Shown: in pieces, positions 11,823 through 23,685 of the stretch
How positions within the stretch are numbered: the first letter of the stretch is position 1
Layout of the letters: each line of letters starts with the position of its first letter
Assembly: GCA_900239685.1 (NCBI GenBank)
Contig: OENT01000186.1
Location: 1-64,000 of the forward strand
DNA: 64,000 nt
Direction of reading: 5' to 3'
Origin: Rotaria macrura
Taxonomy: Eukaryota > Rotifera > Eurotatoria > Philodinida > Philodinidae
Made by a program: the position numbers and the translations under genes
The notes under the pieces: generated by a model
What the model was told of the DNA's origin: nothing
Database searches by the model: none
The model's input: only the letters and a program-made list of their open reading frames with translations

Positions 11823-14800
11823 CTCGGTCCATATTTCTTCAGAAAAAAATCATCTCCATTTAATCATGCGATATATTAATATTCAAGATCCAGCATTTCT
11901 GACTGAAAGTCTTCCGTTTATCCATTCACGTATCACACGAAAACGAAGCGTATAGGCGAAATCTTCATATGAGGCAGAATGCAAGAGAGAGAGAGAAAAT
12001 AAACTGCATACCACTATAAACAAATTCATCATGTCTTCGATAATCTTACATAAATTACATCACTTAGTGCTGATGGAACATATATAGTTTTGTTTGAAAG
12101 TACTGTAGGCTAAATATTTATTCTGCCTATGTCGTTGACTTTTATACCTGCTAAACAAACCACTAGCCTAGATAATAGTTTTAACTTTTATGCAATCCAT
12201 ATTTGAGATCACAATCTTCTCAGCTATCTCGAAGAACGAATACTTCATCGTTAAAAAATTAGTTAAAGATCATTAAATAATTCATCTAAATATTCTATAG
12301 TAACAATACCGTGGCACAAGACTGTCTACTTGATTAATGCGCCAACGCTCATCTAAATAACTATACATATTTCATTTTTATGTTCTATCAATTCAACTAA
12401 ACGTAGATGATATCTAAAGTTTTTGTATGTGAACATTCGAAATATTAATTTATTTAAAGAGAAACTAAAACTTAACGTTCTTCGTCGGAAAAATTACAGT
12501 TTTCCTAAAATTAATTATTGAACGCAAGTAATTTTTTCAGACTTAAGTCAGGATTTTATGCATTCAATAATAAGCAAAATTGAATAAGAAAGATTAGCAA
12601 CATTCAATATGAATACTTTTCATGAAAATCTTTCATGATTGTTCCTTACAATCGTCTTTCATTTCAGCAAGAGAAAATTTTTCATTTTATAATGGCTCAT
12701 ATCGAATTTCCCATTATACATGATGCTTTAGATGAAACGCAATACAATAGAATCATCAACAATCTAAAATATGACGGCATCGACAAGAGAAAAAACAACT
12801 ATGAGTAAGAATAAGAAAGCATATTTAAAAATTCATAGAAAAAAGATACTCCAACTGTTCACTTTGAATATTCATCTTTTTATATATTCTGTCATTTGAA
12901 CTATATCAATGCTCTACTTGTATTGCTGAAACAAACATAATTCCGCATTGTGGAGAGCAAGTTGGTTCTATTCATTGAGTTGGTATAGCTTATTGTAAAT
13001 ACTACTAAACAACTGATAATACATATTTTCATACACCAGAAGGTAAGATTCATTATCGACATGAAAACATTAATACAATCAATCAAAATAATGATAGCAT
13101 GAATATCATTCACAATGAACATACGTTATTTAGTGAGCCAATACTACTCATAGACGGTTAATTTATTCTATTTTAAATCTCAAGTTATGAAGGATAGAAA
13201 TATTTTATGCATGTCTCTATTATGCAATCTCCTTCGTTTGAATGCTTCAATAAATCGGTGAAATCTATACAAAAAATCCAGTTTAAATTATCATCAGTTC
13301 TTTCTACCGAACAAGAGAGTTGATCTCTTTTTCTACATGCGTGTCAAGTTTCATTTTGTTGTCAATCAAAAAAGGATTGAGAGCAACGAATGTACCATTC
13401 ATTTACTGCCTTGTTTGAAAAAGTTAACGACTTGGATTAAGTTACTAATATGAATTTAACCGGTAAAGTTTAACTTATCATGAAATATGATGTGCAAAAT
13501 GACGGTAATAAGCTTCCGTTAGTTATGAAGAGGAGCAATTTCCGCTGTGCCAACATAGATTTCTCGACATTTCATGAATCTTTGCCCATATTGATTTTGA
13601 GAACAAAGTTCTATGAGTTGACTCGGAGAAACATGATCAAGATAAATAATAGAAATTTGACCGATTTGACATTTGTTAATGATGATGAACTTTCAACTTC
13701 TTTTCAAATACTGATGCATAATATATTAATAAATTATATGTTGTTTCTACTCTTCTTTTATGAGTCTTCATACGTTCTAGAAAATTAAGTGAGCACCCAG
13801 TCACCCTTGATCTATAATTGCATGAGTTTGCATCGTCTGCTATTGTTGGTTCATCGTATGTACGTATAGAATAAATACATAAAGATCGCACACAACTCTA
13901 TAGTACCACAGTGTGTCTATTTTGACAAAACAAGATTACTTGTTGAAATAATAATAGCATGTAGTTGTCTGACCACTGACCCTGTTGAAAGAGTAAAAAG
14001 AGAAAGTTCGTTTTCTGACTGTTGTTTTATTCCTTTGTATTTGTTAATCTAATATGTGCGCCATATATAACTTCGTCTTCCGTTATGAAACTTTTACTAT
14101 AATGATGTCTACATGACCATAGCATCTCAGTGTGGATCTTTTATAAACTACTGTCGACTCCCGTCTGAAAATCCTTTTATCAGATAAAGTCATACTTTCA
14201 AAGTTTCTATATCTCCAAAAACCTACTGTATGGCAATTGCACGACAAAAACCGATCGATCATGTTTTTATTACTAATTTTTAATACTCTCAAGTGATTTT
14301 CATATTCGTTTTGATAATACAGGAACACAGGCGCATAGAGGAAGCAACTCACGAGAAAGAAACGAATCTTCCATATTAAATGTGTTGATTGCTGCAGGCA
14401 TTATAGATAGTAGAATTTAGTTAACCGGGTTACATAATAACAGCTCTCTGCATGAAGCAAGGATTATCCAATGCCTTGTACATGTAAATCCTATCGCGAC
14501 ACCTGCGTGAGTGCTTTCACTACTGGTTGTTTCAAATCTACCAGTTGCTTTTCCTTTAACTTCAGGTCTACATACGTGACTAATGTGTTTTGATGCCGTT
14601 TGCATGGATAAATGCATGAAAGCTTCTGATAACTAAACCAAGAAGGAGACTTTCTTTCTAATCCTGGCAAGAAATTGAAAAGGAAGAAAGTTATTATTCT
14701 TTTTCTTTCTTTCCTTATTAAAAGTATACCAACTATCTGCCATGTGAAAATACTTTATGGCGAGAAAAGCCCCTTTTTCTATTTTTGCTTTTCGCTCCGC

Positions 14801-15016
14801 TTGGATTTCAATTTACTTTGATGCGTTGTTCTTCACTCTATTTACAGTATCATGTAATGCGTCACTGATAACGTACCACTGAAAAAGAAAAACAACCACT
14901 TTTCTTACTACATCGATCTGACAATGGTGCACAACGTCAATTCTGTCTGTTCGCACCCTATTCGTTTCTCTAACCGTTTCTATGCTGCCTTTCAATTCTT
15001 TTTCCTCTTTTTACTG

Positions 15017-17936
15017 ATGAAAAACTGCGACGTTCATTTCAATTATCATACAACCAAGCACATGAACACAAATAATCCATGTACTGTCTGCGGACAGAGT
15101 CCGACTCGAATGAGTTTCGATGCCATTTCTTGTGCCTCGTACAAAATGTTCTTCCGTCGTTATGAGCATTTCGATTTGGTGAGTCGAGCTTCATCTGCTT
15201 CTTTTTTCATTTACAAAAAAAGATTCATTTCTTCTCTTGATTCAATCAGAAAAAAGAAAGATGTTCGTTCGATGAGCAATGCAACGTGTCTCTGAGTAAT
15301 CGAAGTTCCTGCCGATATTGTCGACTGAAAAAATGCTTCGAAGTCGGCATGCAACGAGATCTGTTACGTTCTTCTTATGGTTTCTCAGCTTTAAAGCCAC
15401 GTCATCTTAGAAAAAAAGAGGGTGAACATTGTCTAGACCAATGAAGTTCGCAAGATGTGAAATATAGCGGGGCAGTTGTCAGAAGATATCCATTGTCTCC
15501 ATCGTATGTTATTCGTCCACTCCATCTACTCAACAACGATCGCTCTGTGTTGAATATAGAACAGTGGTGTCTGTTATCGAATGTCATCAATTCTTTCAAT
15601 GGCAGCTCCCAACTATCGAATGTTCGACAAGCTATAACTATTCATGCAGCTGGTCCACCGAAAATACGTATGAAGACGGCGCTGAATAGTTTAGAAAATA
15701 TATTTAATTTTATGTTTCAACCGATTGTCTCGTTCGTTCAAGGTATTTCACATTTTTCGGCGTTGCCACAGAACGATAATAACATTCTTCTTAAACGTAA
15801 TATGGAAGTTCTGCTGGTGGACATGAGCTATTTTACTTTTCGTGAAGTGAATTTATATGGCGATCCAGCATATCGAACAGTATCAGATGTATGTTACGGT
15901 GCAACGGCGATGGATAAAGTCATTGTATTACTAGGTCAACTAGAGTACGACTCAACTTTATTCAAGTTGTTGTTCAGTGTGTTATGTTTTTCAACAAATT
16001 TAAGTTTTCTAACTCTACCGAAGATTACGAGTGAGTTTCGCAAGTGATGCAGTTGTTTTCTTCTCTGTAAGTGACCAGCGAATTCGTGAACTTAACCGGG
16101 AACTATTAAGAAATCAATATAAACAGCCATAAGTACCTTGATAAATATGCGCAAGTAGCTCAGACCGTTTTGACAGTATTGCAGTAGACAATGAAGCGGG
16201 GGCAAGTGTTTCGCAAGGAAATATTTCTCGATCGCGTCGTACTACTATATTTGCAGGATGTCAATCTCTAAACCACGGCACATTTTCGTAGACCCTGTTT
16301 GATATCCAACCGATAGCTAAGTTAATGATTAAATTTGGATGCACGTTGAGTCACGTAATTGAGAAATATGGTTGCAAGAGAAAATAATTATATTTCGTTC
16401 CGAATTATGAGATGTCTGATCAAAGCGTAAGAAGTGAAGGAAAATAACACTCGGAGATCAAATTTTCAGATTGAAAATGCCGTAGCACATAGTTGAAATT
16501 GAGTAAGAACTCCATGAAAAAGGTATTTCAAAATCTGAGAGACGTTCCTAGTTCATAAAAACAAGTTATTACTGCCATAAAAATATTTTTCTTTGTCTTC
16601 TGTCCATGGGTATGTTTTTCAATAAGATCTTTACACCAGAGAAAAACATCAAATTTAATCATTTTTGTATTAATGAAAAAGTTTTGTTGCCCTGTTAACT
16701 GTTCCTTGGTGTTCTTTTGTACATTAGAGACGTATATAATATTAGTCGCATTTGTTCTTGAATTAAATGGAAGTTTTTATCGGAGACATCAATGTCAATG
16801 TATTCGGTACAGTGTCAGGAATTTCGTCTGACTACAATGGAGTTTTCTAAACTCTTATTCTACTTCTAACTACTCATTGATGCGCTACATGAATTTGAGA
16901 AGCAATCGAAATTGTCATAGTCACGTTTAAATTTTACGAAGTTGTTTTCGTTGCAATCGCTCATTTTTGCTTGGTTTTCAACTGTCAAAATTTCATATCT
17001 GAGCAATTAACTTCTCTAAGTTCTTCGTCTACTCCTGTCTGTGAACTTCTTCAGATGTTCTATTCGTTGGTACTAGCCTTACTCCTTTCGAAGTTTGCAT
17101 GAATGTAGGAAACGTCAAAAACTAAAAACAATGATATTTTCTCTTATCTCTAGATCATCATCGAAACTCAATGTAAAGTTGAAAAACACATCTTGTCGAA
17201 TACGTCTTCGTAGGGAATCTTTTTCTTCTGAGCGAATTTTAGTAGTTAAGATTTATTCACTCATGATATTGTGTGTGTACTAAATAATATCATTCATGCA
17301 AATCACATGTGTATGTAGTTTATTCAGTGGCACATTCTAGTAACATGTCAGTAAGAATGCCATAATACTGATTTTATTTAACGAGGCAATTTCTTGAATG
17401 CAATTGAAAGACTAATGCCTAGGATAAAATCAACGATAACGAGACGTTTATAAGAGAATCATTTCCTTAAAAAAAAGAATTTCTGCTTGCATTATAAGTT
17501 TTTATTCATGATTATTGTAGCAGAACACGTACAACAAGGTGTCAGATCTACACACTAGCAAGATTTATTCACGTAAACATATATTCAATCGTCATTTGAC
17601 ATTATCTAATTTCTATTTTGTGTGCTATTCACTAATGAATTCTGTTTTCATTTCTATACCGGTTCGTTTACATTCGACAACGACCTGCCATCGTCATCAA
17701 TTTGACTATTAGATATTCAGAATATATACGTGGATATGATGTTTAAATATATGTTATATGGGTAAAATTATAAAAAAGCATCAAGACGCTTCGCAGCCAT
17801 GATTAAACATGTTCGTGATGAGTTTATCATAGTAGAACGAGATCATCAAAGACAAAAATACGAGACCTTTGTGGACAATACTATAACGAATGCGACTGGT
17901 TCATTGACAATCAGCGAACATGATATGATGGAATAA
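15017..17936 (+). pseudogene. Nuclear receptor paralogue with two in-frame stops
   Basis: Same architecture as the minus-strand receptor at 1.8-4.6 kb: exon 1 15017-15178 (162 bases in both), a 71-base intron, exon 2 15250-16030 (781 against 778 bases, both phase 1 at GTGAGT), and last exon 17721-17936 (216 bases in both). Finger 2 is complete (CRYCRLKKCFEVGMQRDL) and the ligand-binding segment is well kept (LLNNDRSVLNIEQWCLLSN). Damage: TGA at 15442-15444 in the hinge, where the paralogue has Cys; TAA at 17763-17765 in the last exon, where the paralogue has Tyr; and Tyr in place of the fourth zinc Cys of finger 1 (SCASYKMFF). The linking exon was not found. The long open frame after the first stop suggests recent loss, or that a separate domain is still made. 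Confidence 0.82.
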
Positions 17937-18318
17937 ACTTTCATCGGCGAAAATTCATGAATCATATAATTTGTTGTTTTCTATTGAGTAGATGTATTCA
18001 CGTCGGATTTGGAACCGATGTCTAAAAATAAACTTCGATTCATCTATTTAGGTATAAAAACACATCAGAAAGTCTCTAATCTCAAGCTTGCCATGTGCTC
18101 GCTGAGAAGGATAGGTATGTTTGTCTTCAAGGTAGAGATGAGAATAGTTTCATTATACAGAGATATTTAGCTATGCATTCCACAAATACGTTCACTTTAT
18201 AAAAGAAAATCTTTGACAGGTCGTACGATCAAAATAACGTTGTTCACTAGATGATTTCTAAGAAAATGAAAATATTAAATATATTCTTCTTTTTCATCTT
18301 TGGTATTAATTTGAAAGT

Positions 18319-18732
18319 AGAAGAACCAAGGAGGAAAAGGCAGATTTGAGATTTTGAAAATCCCAAAATCCAGAAAGTGACTGATAGAATTTCCATCTGA
18401 ATTTTTTTCCATATGTACGTCTCATGATGCTCAGAATATTCTAAAATTGTCAGTGCAAAAGGATGTTTCCTTCTCAAGATAATGAATGCGCAAGAAATGC
18501 TCATTTCACAGCACGGTCAGAAAATCCCGGTTTTTTGATAATTAAATAATTTACGAAGGAAACATTTGTTCGAGTTGAAACTTTTAGGGTCTTCTATGGA
18601 CCATGAAACCTATAGATGGGAAGAACTTTAGGTCGAATCAACGACATTCACAGGAGGAAAATGATTTTCAATTTTCGGATTTTTGCGATTTTGAAAATCC
18701 CAAAAATCTGCCTTCTCCTCCTTGAAAAGAAC
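18319..18732. mobile_element. Non-autonomous DNA transposon, CAAGG-ended, 8-bp TSD
   Basis: The element spans 18327-18724. Its left end starts CAAGGAGGAAAAGGCAGATT and its right end, read inverted, starts CAAGGAGGAGAAGGCAGATT. The imperfect inverted repeat runs about 45 bases. The flanks are AGAAGAAC (18319-18326) and AAAAGAAC (18725-18732), an 8-bp duplication with one mismatch. The interior is rich in GATTTT/AAAATC units and has no transposase. Eight-base duplications are typical of hAT and P-like superfamilies; the superfamily here is not assigned. Confidence 0.78.
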
Positions 18733-19909
18733 ACTACAGCTAGTACTACTTAAGCACGTCTATGCATGCATACACGAATTTTTCAAGTCTTTGAATAAAT
18801 ACTGCAGAATATTTCAAGGAAGCTAATCTGGGTTCTCATTTGAATCAAACTGAAAGATATATTCACTCTAAGATAAACACACCAACAAGTATGTAAATAC
18901 ACATGTTATTGTTTTCTTCATTTTCTCTGTCAGCTCCATTCCGTTGTTTCTTCTGACGTTCAAATCACTTCATCTCATTTAATCTGAATCTATCATTCGT
19001 TTTTGATTCTATTTAATCAAATACAAGTGCCTCGTTGTACCTCCTGTATGCTATCAACAAGACTCCAACAGTGATGTTGTATATCCTCTTTCATTGTCGT
19101 TTAGATTGCGTAGGATTAGTGTTTTATTGTTTATTTTGACATCGTCTTTTTTCTTTGATTCTACATTCTATTTCCAAATTGCATGATTAAAAAAAATATT
19201 CTGCATATATCATGAATAGAAATGGACAAGCAACGAAAGATCATATAAATCTTAATATTTTTTCTGGCATTGTCTTCATAAGTCTTGTATTTATAAAAAA
19301 AGGAAGAGAAAAACGATGAATTCATTTTAACAAAAAAGCAAAATAGACAATCAAATGCGATTGATTCAAGATTTTTATTTGCATGTATGAAACTTTTTCA
19401 AATTTTTGAAAATAACATGATGTCTTTGAAGTGGAGACTGACGATTTGGTAAAGCCTCAGTTTTCTATCTTAATCGAACGTGAACGAGAAAAGATTGGGA
19501 CAAAGAAAATATAAAGAACTAATTCATGTAATGCTTTTTTTTTTAATTATCATACTTGTCACTTAACATTCATTCCGGAAATACTCTACAAAATTTGACG
19601 CCGATGTAGATCTTTGTTTCTTTAAAAAAAAGGGAAATGAGAGCACCCAACTTAATCACGATCTATGTCAATTCGTTATCTGTGCTAACTATTGAACACG
19701 CGCTAACTAATATGCTGCATTTTATAACTAAAGTGGGTGTACAGAAAGTAATAAGCGTCCAACAACAATGAAGGGCAAACTGAAGAAAAAACTATATCTT
19801 TACTTTTTCTCCTTGATTCTTTATCTATGTATGCACTATTTGTAATGTGACCTACCACTACCTATCATTTTTCACTGTTAAAACTAGCGCGTCTTGCGTG
19901 ATAGAGAAA

Positions 19910-20151
19910 CACTGAACCAAGGGGAAAACATCATACTTCAGTACTTTGCGTACTTAATGGACTTCATGGTACTTTAAAGTACTTCATTGTACTTCATGGT
20001 ACTTTGAAGTACTTTAAGGTACTTTAAGGTACTTTAAGGTACTTTGAAGTACTTTAAGGTACTTTAAGGTACTTTACGGTACTTTAAGGTACTTTACGTA
20101 CTTCATGTACTTTAAAGTGCTAAAGTATGATGTTTCCCCCTTGCACTGAAC
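19910..20151. mobile_element. Non-autonomous DNA transposon with a minisatellite core
   Basis: A 226-bp element (19918-20143) bounded by 21-base terminal inverted repeats that differ at one position; both start CAAGGGG and end CATCATACTT when read inward. It is flanked by a perfect 8-bp target-site duplication, CACTGAAC, at 19910-19917 and 20144-20151. Everything between the termini is a tandem array of a roughly 10-base unit. There is no coding sequence. The ends resemble those of the elements at 18.3 kb and 48.98 kb. Confidence 0.87.
19939..20122. repeat. GTACTTTAAG minisatellite
   Basis: Tandem array of a 10-base unit, GTACTTTAAG, with variants GTACTTTGAA, GTACTTTACG and GTACTTCATG. The unit is partly palindromic (AGTACT, TTTAAA), so the array can fold on itself. 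It fills the whole interior of the surrounding transposon. Confidence 0.9.
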
Positions 20152-20366
20152 AGTAAAAGCAAAGAGATTGTATTGATTTTATTCTTGTCGCAAATTTTAA
20201 AGTACCAAGTAAAATGTTCTGCTCAATATTCACACTCTAATCTTGGGTCACACTTAACTCGTATGCCAATTAAGATTCATCGAGCCAGTTGCTATACGAT
20301 CTAGATTCTTATTACTTCTTGATTTATCGAACCCTATAAAACTCATGTCTTATAATAAAAATCAAC

Positions 20367-20615
20367 ATGGCAGAACAAAAACGATGCACTCTTCGTGGCA
20401 GAGCTCACCACGAACGAACTTTGGAACTATATCCTGTGCATTCTGCAACATGTTCTTCCGTCGTCATGAGCATTACGATATGGCAACTTAATATTATAAT
20501 CACTTTGAAAACTATTCATTTACTTTTGCTCACAACAAAGGTCTGTTCGATGTTAAATGCAATTTAAAATCTAAAAACTCGATGTTCATGTCAATGGACT
20601 TTATCTCGATTCACG
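20367..20615 (+). pseudogene. Degenerate nuclear receptor DNA-binding domain fragment
   Basis: From the ATG at 20367 one frame reads the start of a finger (CTLRGRAHHERT). A shift of frame near 20430 then gives SCAFCNMFFRRHEHYDM, unmistakably the end of finger 1 of this family. Further on, around 20537-20570, another segment reads LFDVKCNLKSKNS, matching the start of finger 2 in the paralogues (FDEQCNVSLSNRS). The second Cys of finger 1 is Arg, at least two frameshifts are needed, and no ligand-binding region follows. It is the oldest-looking of the four receptor loci in the window. Confidence 0.68.
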
Positions 20616-22611
20616 TAACATATATGATGAAGGAAATGCGTCTTATTAAATGTGATGGGCTATCATTTGTAATATGAAATGAATTTCTTAGTGTAATGCT
20701 AAAAAGAAAACGAAAACGAAAACACATCAAGTTTCGAAAATGCGACTTTCCATGACTGTCACAATATCGTGTACCTAAATTGAAACCTATCATATACAAT
20801 TGTGAAATATTACGAACTTTTCTTTAAAATTTCAAATGTCAAGTTTCGCATTTTAAAACGGTTTCTCTCGTAAAATAAATCACTTTTTAACTATCTGAAT
20901 AACGCTTTGATTTAACAAGTACGCTACTTGACACACACTAATGATCATCACTTGTGAAAATACAGTTCAATATCATCACTGAATATTTATCTTCATTCAC
21001 TCTTCAGCAGTTATTTAAGCAACACAGGTTTATTGATTGTGCAAAGTCTCTTTCGAGTTCACTGACATATTTTTAGATTGTTCGAGAATATTCTTAAGTA
21101 ATCAACATCTACTACTGAACTTCTTGTCTTTCTCAATAAACATAATATTATTGTGCTGATACAAATAGCTATTCAAAGTAATACAGCAATACGAATGAGT
21201 AAAAGGTTGTTGTTTTCAGAGTAAATTTAATTGAACAATCATCAGAGAGGACTGATTTATAAATCCTACATGTTATTCAAAGACTTATCCCCTGTTTTTC
21301 ACCGAACATTTTTATTTAAAGCGTACATATTTTCTGTTTTTACGTAAAAATAATCTAATTGTACGAGTTGTTTTTCATATAGATATAATTATATTGTTGA
21401 AGGATAATAATAATAATTATTTCTTTGACAGTAAATAAGTTTCATCTCAACCGTGGCTTGATCACATCAAAAGTTGGTTACATGATGCATGGAAAGTTTC
21501 ACAGAGAACCATTGTAATATAGAAAATGTTTCAGTAGTGTTTAAAATATTAACTTTAATAGAACAGTTTTCTTTAAAAAAAGTTATTTATATGAATCCGT
21601 TCTCGAATAAGTCGCAAAATGTGATGAAGTCAAGTCGTTAGGAAAGTACTACAGAGCTTGAATATTCACGAAGATTACGATTCATGTTACAGTTTCAAAA
21701 CGATGTTATGTCGATCTTTATACGCAGCTACTGGAGAAAAAACTCTGGAACAACAAATTCTTTCAGTATCACATTCATCTAGGAGACACAAGTAGTGGAT
21801 TTTACAGAAAATGTTTCCTTGTTTTTCGAGTAAAATTATCCAACAGGGTAGTATAATTTTCTACTGCTAAAATCTATATATAGGTGCTCTAAAAATACAG
21901 CAACGATATCATATTTTAGAATCGAAACAAATTCATACATGTTTTCTTCAAACATCATCAACGAGAAATACTAACATTCAGTAAAAATTCATACCTCTTA
22001 TTTTGTGCACGAAAAATTTTCCTTACATGATAACTAGTTTTCGACTGAACTAAACATAAAGTTTCATAACAAGGACTACATAAACAATACTAATTCATAA
22101 ATATGAACGTTGTAAAATAACGCAACACGATTTCCCCGTTTAACAAAAATTTTCAATTCGTTTCATTAAATCATAAAGTGTTGTTCATGAGTTCTTTTCC
22201 TGTTATATTGCAAATTTGTCAAGAAGCAAATGAACGTCACTGGTCATGATACAAAAAATGTCGATGAAAGTATAGATTTCTCTTGTTCATGAAAGTTGTT
22301 GAACGAGACTATATTGTATTCCAACAATAGGCGTTAATCAATTTCTTTATCAACAGTTCTGGATAATAGTTTATTCCACGTGATTTCACTTCAGTTCGTT
22401 GGAAATGTAATTAAATAGTTTTAGACCTGTATCCTACTTCAATCACAAACAATACACATCATTGTTAATTTTTGGGGATGTCTCTTTATTTAATTGTAAA
22501 TAAAAGATTAATTATCTCGCAATATACAAAATAGATAAAATCAAAACTCGTTTACAAATAACAGTGAATCGCTAAATAAAAGAATGTTCATAATGAATTA
22601 TATTCATCGTT
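20616..22611. other. Gene-poor AT-rich stretch
   Basis: No motif-bearing open frame, RNA gene or inverted-repeat element was recognised. Confidence 0.45.
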
Positions 22612-22803
22612 TTATTTTTTTGATTGATTTTGTTGCTGCTGTTGTTGTTCAAGTTGCTGTTTTAATGCAGCTAGTTGTTCAGCTTCTTGTGCATGAAAAT
22701 AAGCATTTTCAGCTGCGCGACCACGTTCACTGAATGCTCCACCTGCTTGACCAATAGAACCTGCTTGATCTCCCCATTGAGAATTATTTTCGCTTGACGA
22801 CAT
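22612..22803 (-). CDS. ATP synthase inhibitor factor IF1-like protein
   Basis: A 63-residue protein of the IF1 family, which binds mitochondrial F1-ATPase and blocks ATP hydrolysis when the membrane potential collapses. The signature is direct: GSIGQAGGAFSERGRAAENA followed by YFHAQEAEQLAALKQQLEQ, matching the glycine-rich segment and the start of the long inhibitory helix of animal IF1. The C-terminal half is shortened to a Gln-rich helix (six Gln in a row) ending NQSKK, so the antiparallel coiled-coil dimerisation part of vertebrate IF1 is largely missing. I start at MSSSENN (22803); an upstream in-frame Met adds only MTYYK. Neither start gives a clear mitochondrial presequence, as in the nematode paralogue MAI-1. 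An unseen 5' exon could supply one. The stop overlaps an AATAAA. Confidence 0.82.
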   Translation of the reverse strand: MSSSENNSQWGDQAGSIGQAGGAFSERGRAAENAYFHAQEAEQLAALKQQLEQQQQQQNQSKK

Positions 22804-23227
22804 TTTGTAGTAAGTCAAAAATCAAAAAAAAATATTCGTTTATCTAGTACAAGCAAAGCATAACATTTGTGCTTTAAACGAGGAATATATAAAGAAAATA
22901 AGCCTCAAAGAAAACAAATGGAATGCCGTTTCTTTTATTTCACCGTAAAACATTCATTCGTTTCGTTATTCTTATTCATGCTTATTTTGTTTTTCTCTGT
23001 CTCGTGCAATAATATTTCAGATTTGTCAATGATTCTGTTCTATTGCGTTCTTTGATGACGTCAAATATGATGATGGCAGTATAGGATGATGAGTCAGATA
23101 TAGATATGTATGAAATATAAACGAAAGAACTTTCTAGAAGGTCGACGAAAATAGAAATTAAAAAACTATCATGAAAATATTCATATAAAATTCTGAGTAT
23201 TCTGTTTTTCTTTGGGAAGTTCTTTTT

Positions 23228-23685
23228 TCAACTTAACGTATGAAACAATAGCAACAATATGAAAAGTATTACTGAAACAACGAATAATGATTTGTGACGT
23301 ATTTTGGTAAGATCTGCGCTACTATTTCTAATAATTTTCGAATAACAGTGAACTATAACTTTGAGTATTGACGATAGATAGAATAAAAAAATAATTTTTC
23401 TAATGAATCATACGAACTATGCAAAATACCGACTTCTAACTTGACGAGAGATCAAGCCTTACTCAATTAGAGTTTCAAATATTATTTTTAAATAAATACG
23501 AACTTGTTTCTATTTCCATCTTGTAACTAAACACAATGTTTCTTAAAAATAAACTATACGCAATCAATCGTTTTCATCAACTTACGTTTATGATCTGCTT
23601 GTCTCAACAAATACTTGTTGTACCGGATATACATTAGAATTAAAACAGTAGATAAAATGAAATGAACTAATCGCCTTGATAACAT
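23228..23685 (-). CDS. Possible small two-helix membrane protein (two exons)
   Basis: Inferred from splice signals rather than similarity. Exon 1 (23685-23586) encodes MLSRRLVHFILSTVLILMYI, a membrane helix after a basic N-terminus, then RYNKYLLRQADHK and a strong GTAAGT donor in phase 1. Exon 2 (23313-23228) follows acceptor GCGCAG and reads LTKIRHKSLFVVSVILFILL, a second helix, ending at TGA. Total 61 residues, with a basic loop between the helices. The 272-base intron has a weak pyrimidine tract. The family is not recognised and the pairing could be coincidence. Confidence 0.35.

Larger units (their letters stand above)
8820..15016. other. Gene-poor interval with simple repeats
   Basis: No gene could be supported. 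Open frames at 9075-9473 (132 codons) and 13480-13788 (102 codons) are the longest but lack motifs and splice context. A possible first exon at 12691-12807 (MAHIEFPIIHDALDETQYNR) ends near a GTAAGA donor, but no convincing second exon follows. Microsatellites at 11621-11649 and 11804-11822 are listed separately. Confidence 0.45.
17937..20366. other. Non-genic interval holding two small transposons
   Basis: No gene was recognised. The open frame 18247-18504 on the minus strand overlaps a transposon terminal repeat and is not a gene. Two inverted-repeat elements with 8-bp target duplications lie inside and are listed separately. Confidence 0.55.

Noticed and set aside
12691-12807. Possible first exon with a GTAAGA donor
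   Set aside because: No acceptable second exon found downstream.
13480-13788. 102-codon plus-strand open frame
   Set aside because: Asn/Leu/Phe-rich chance-like composition and no family resemblance.
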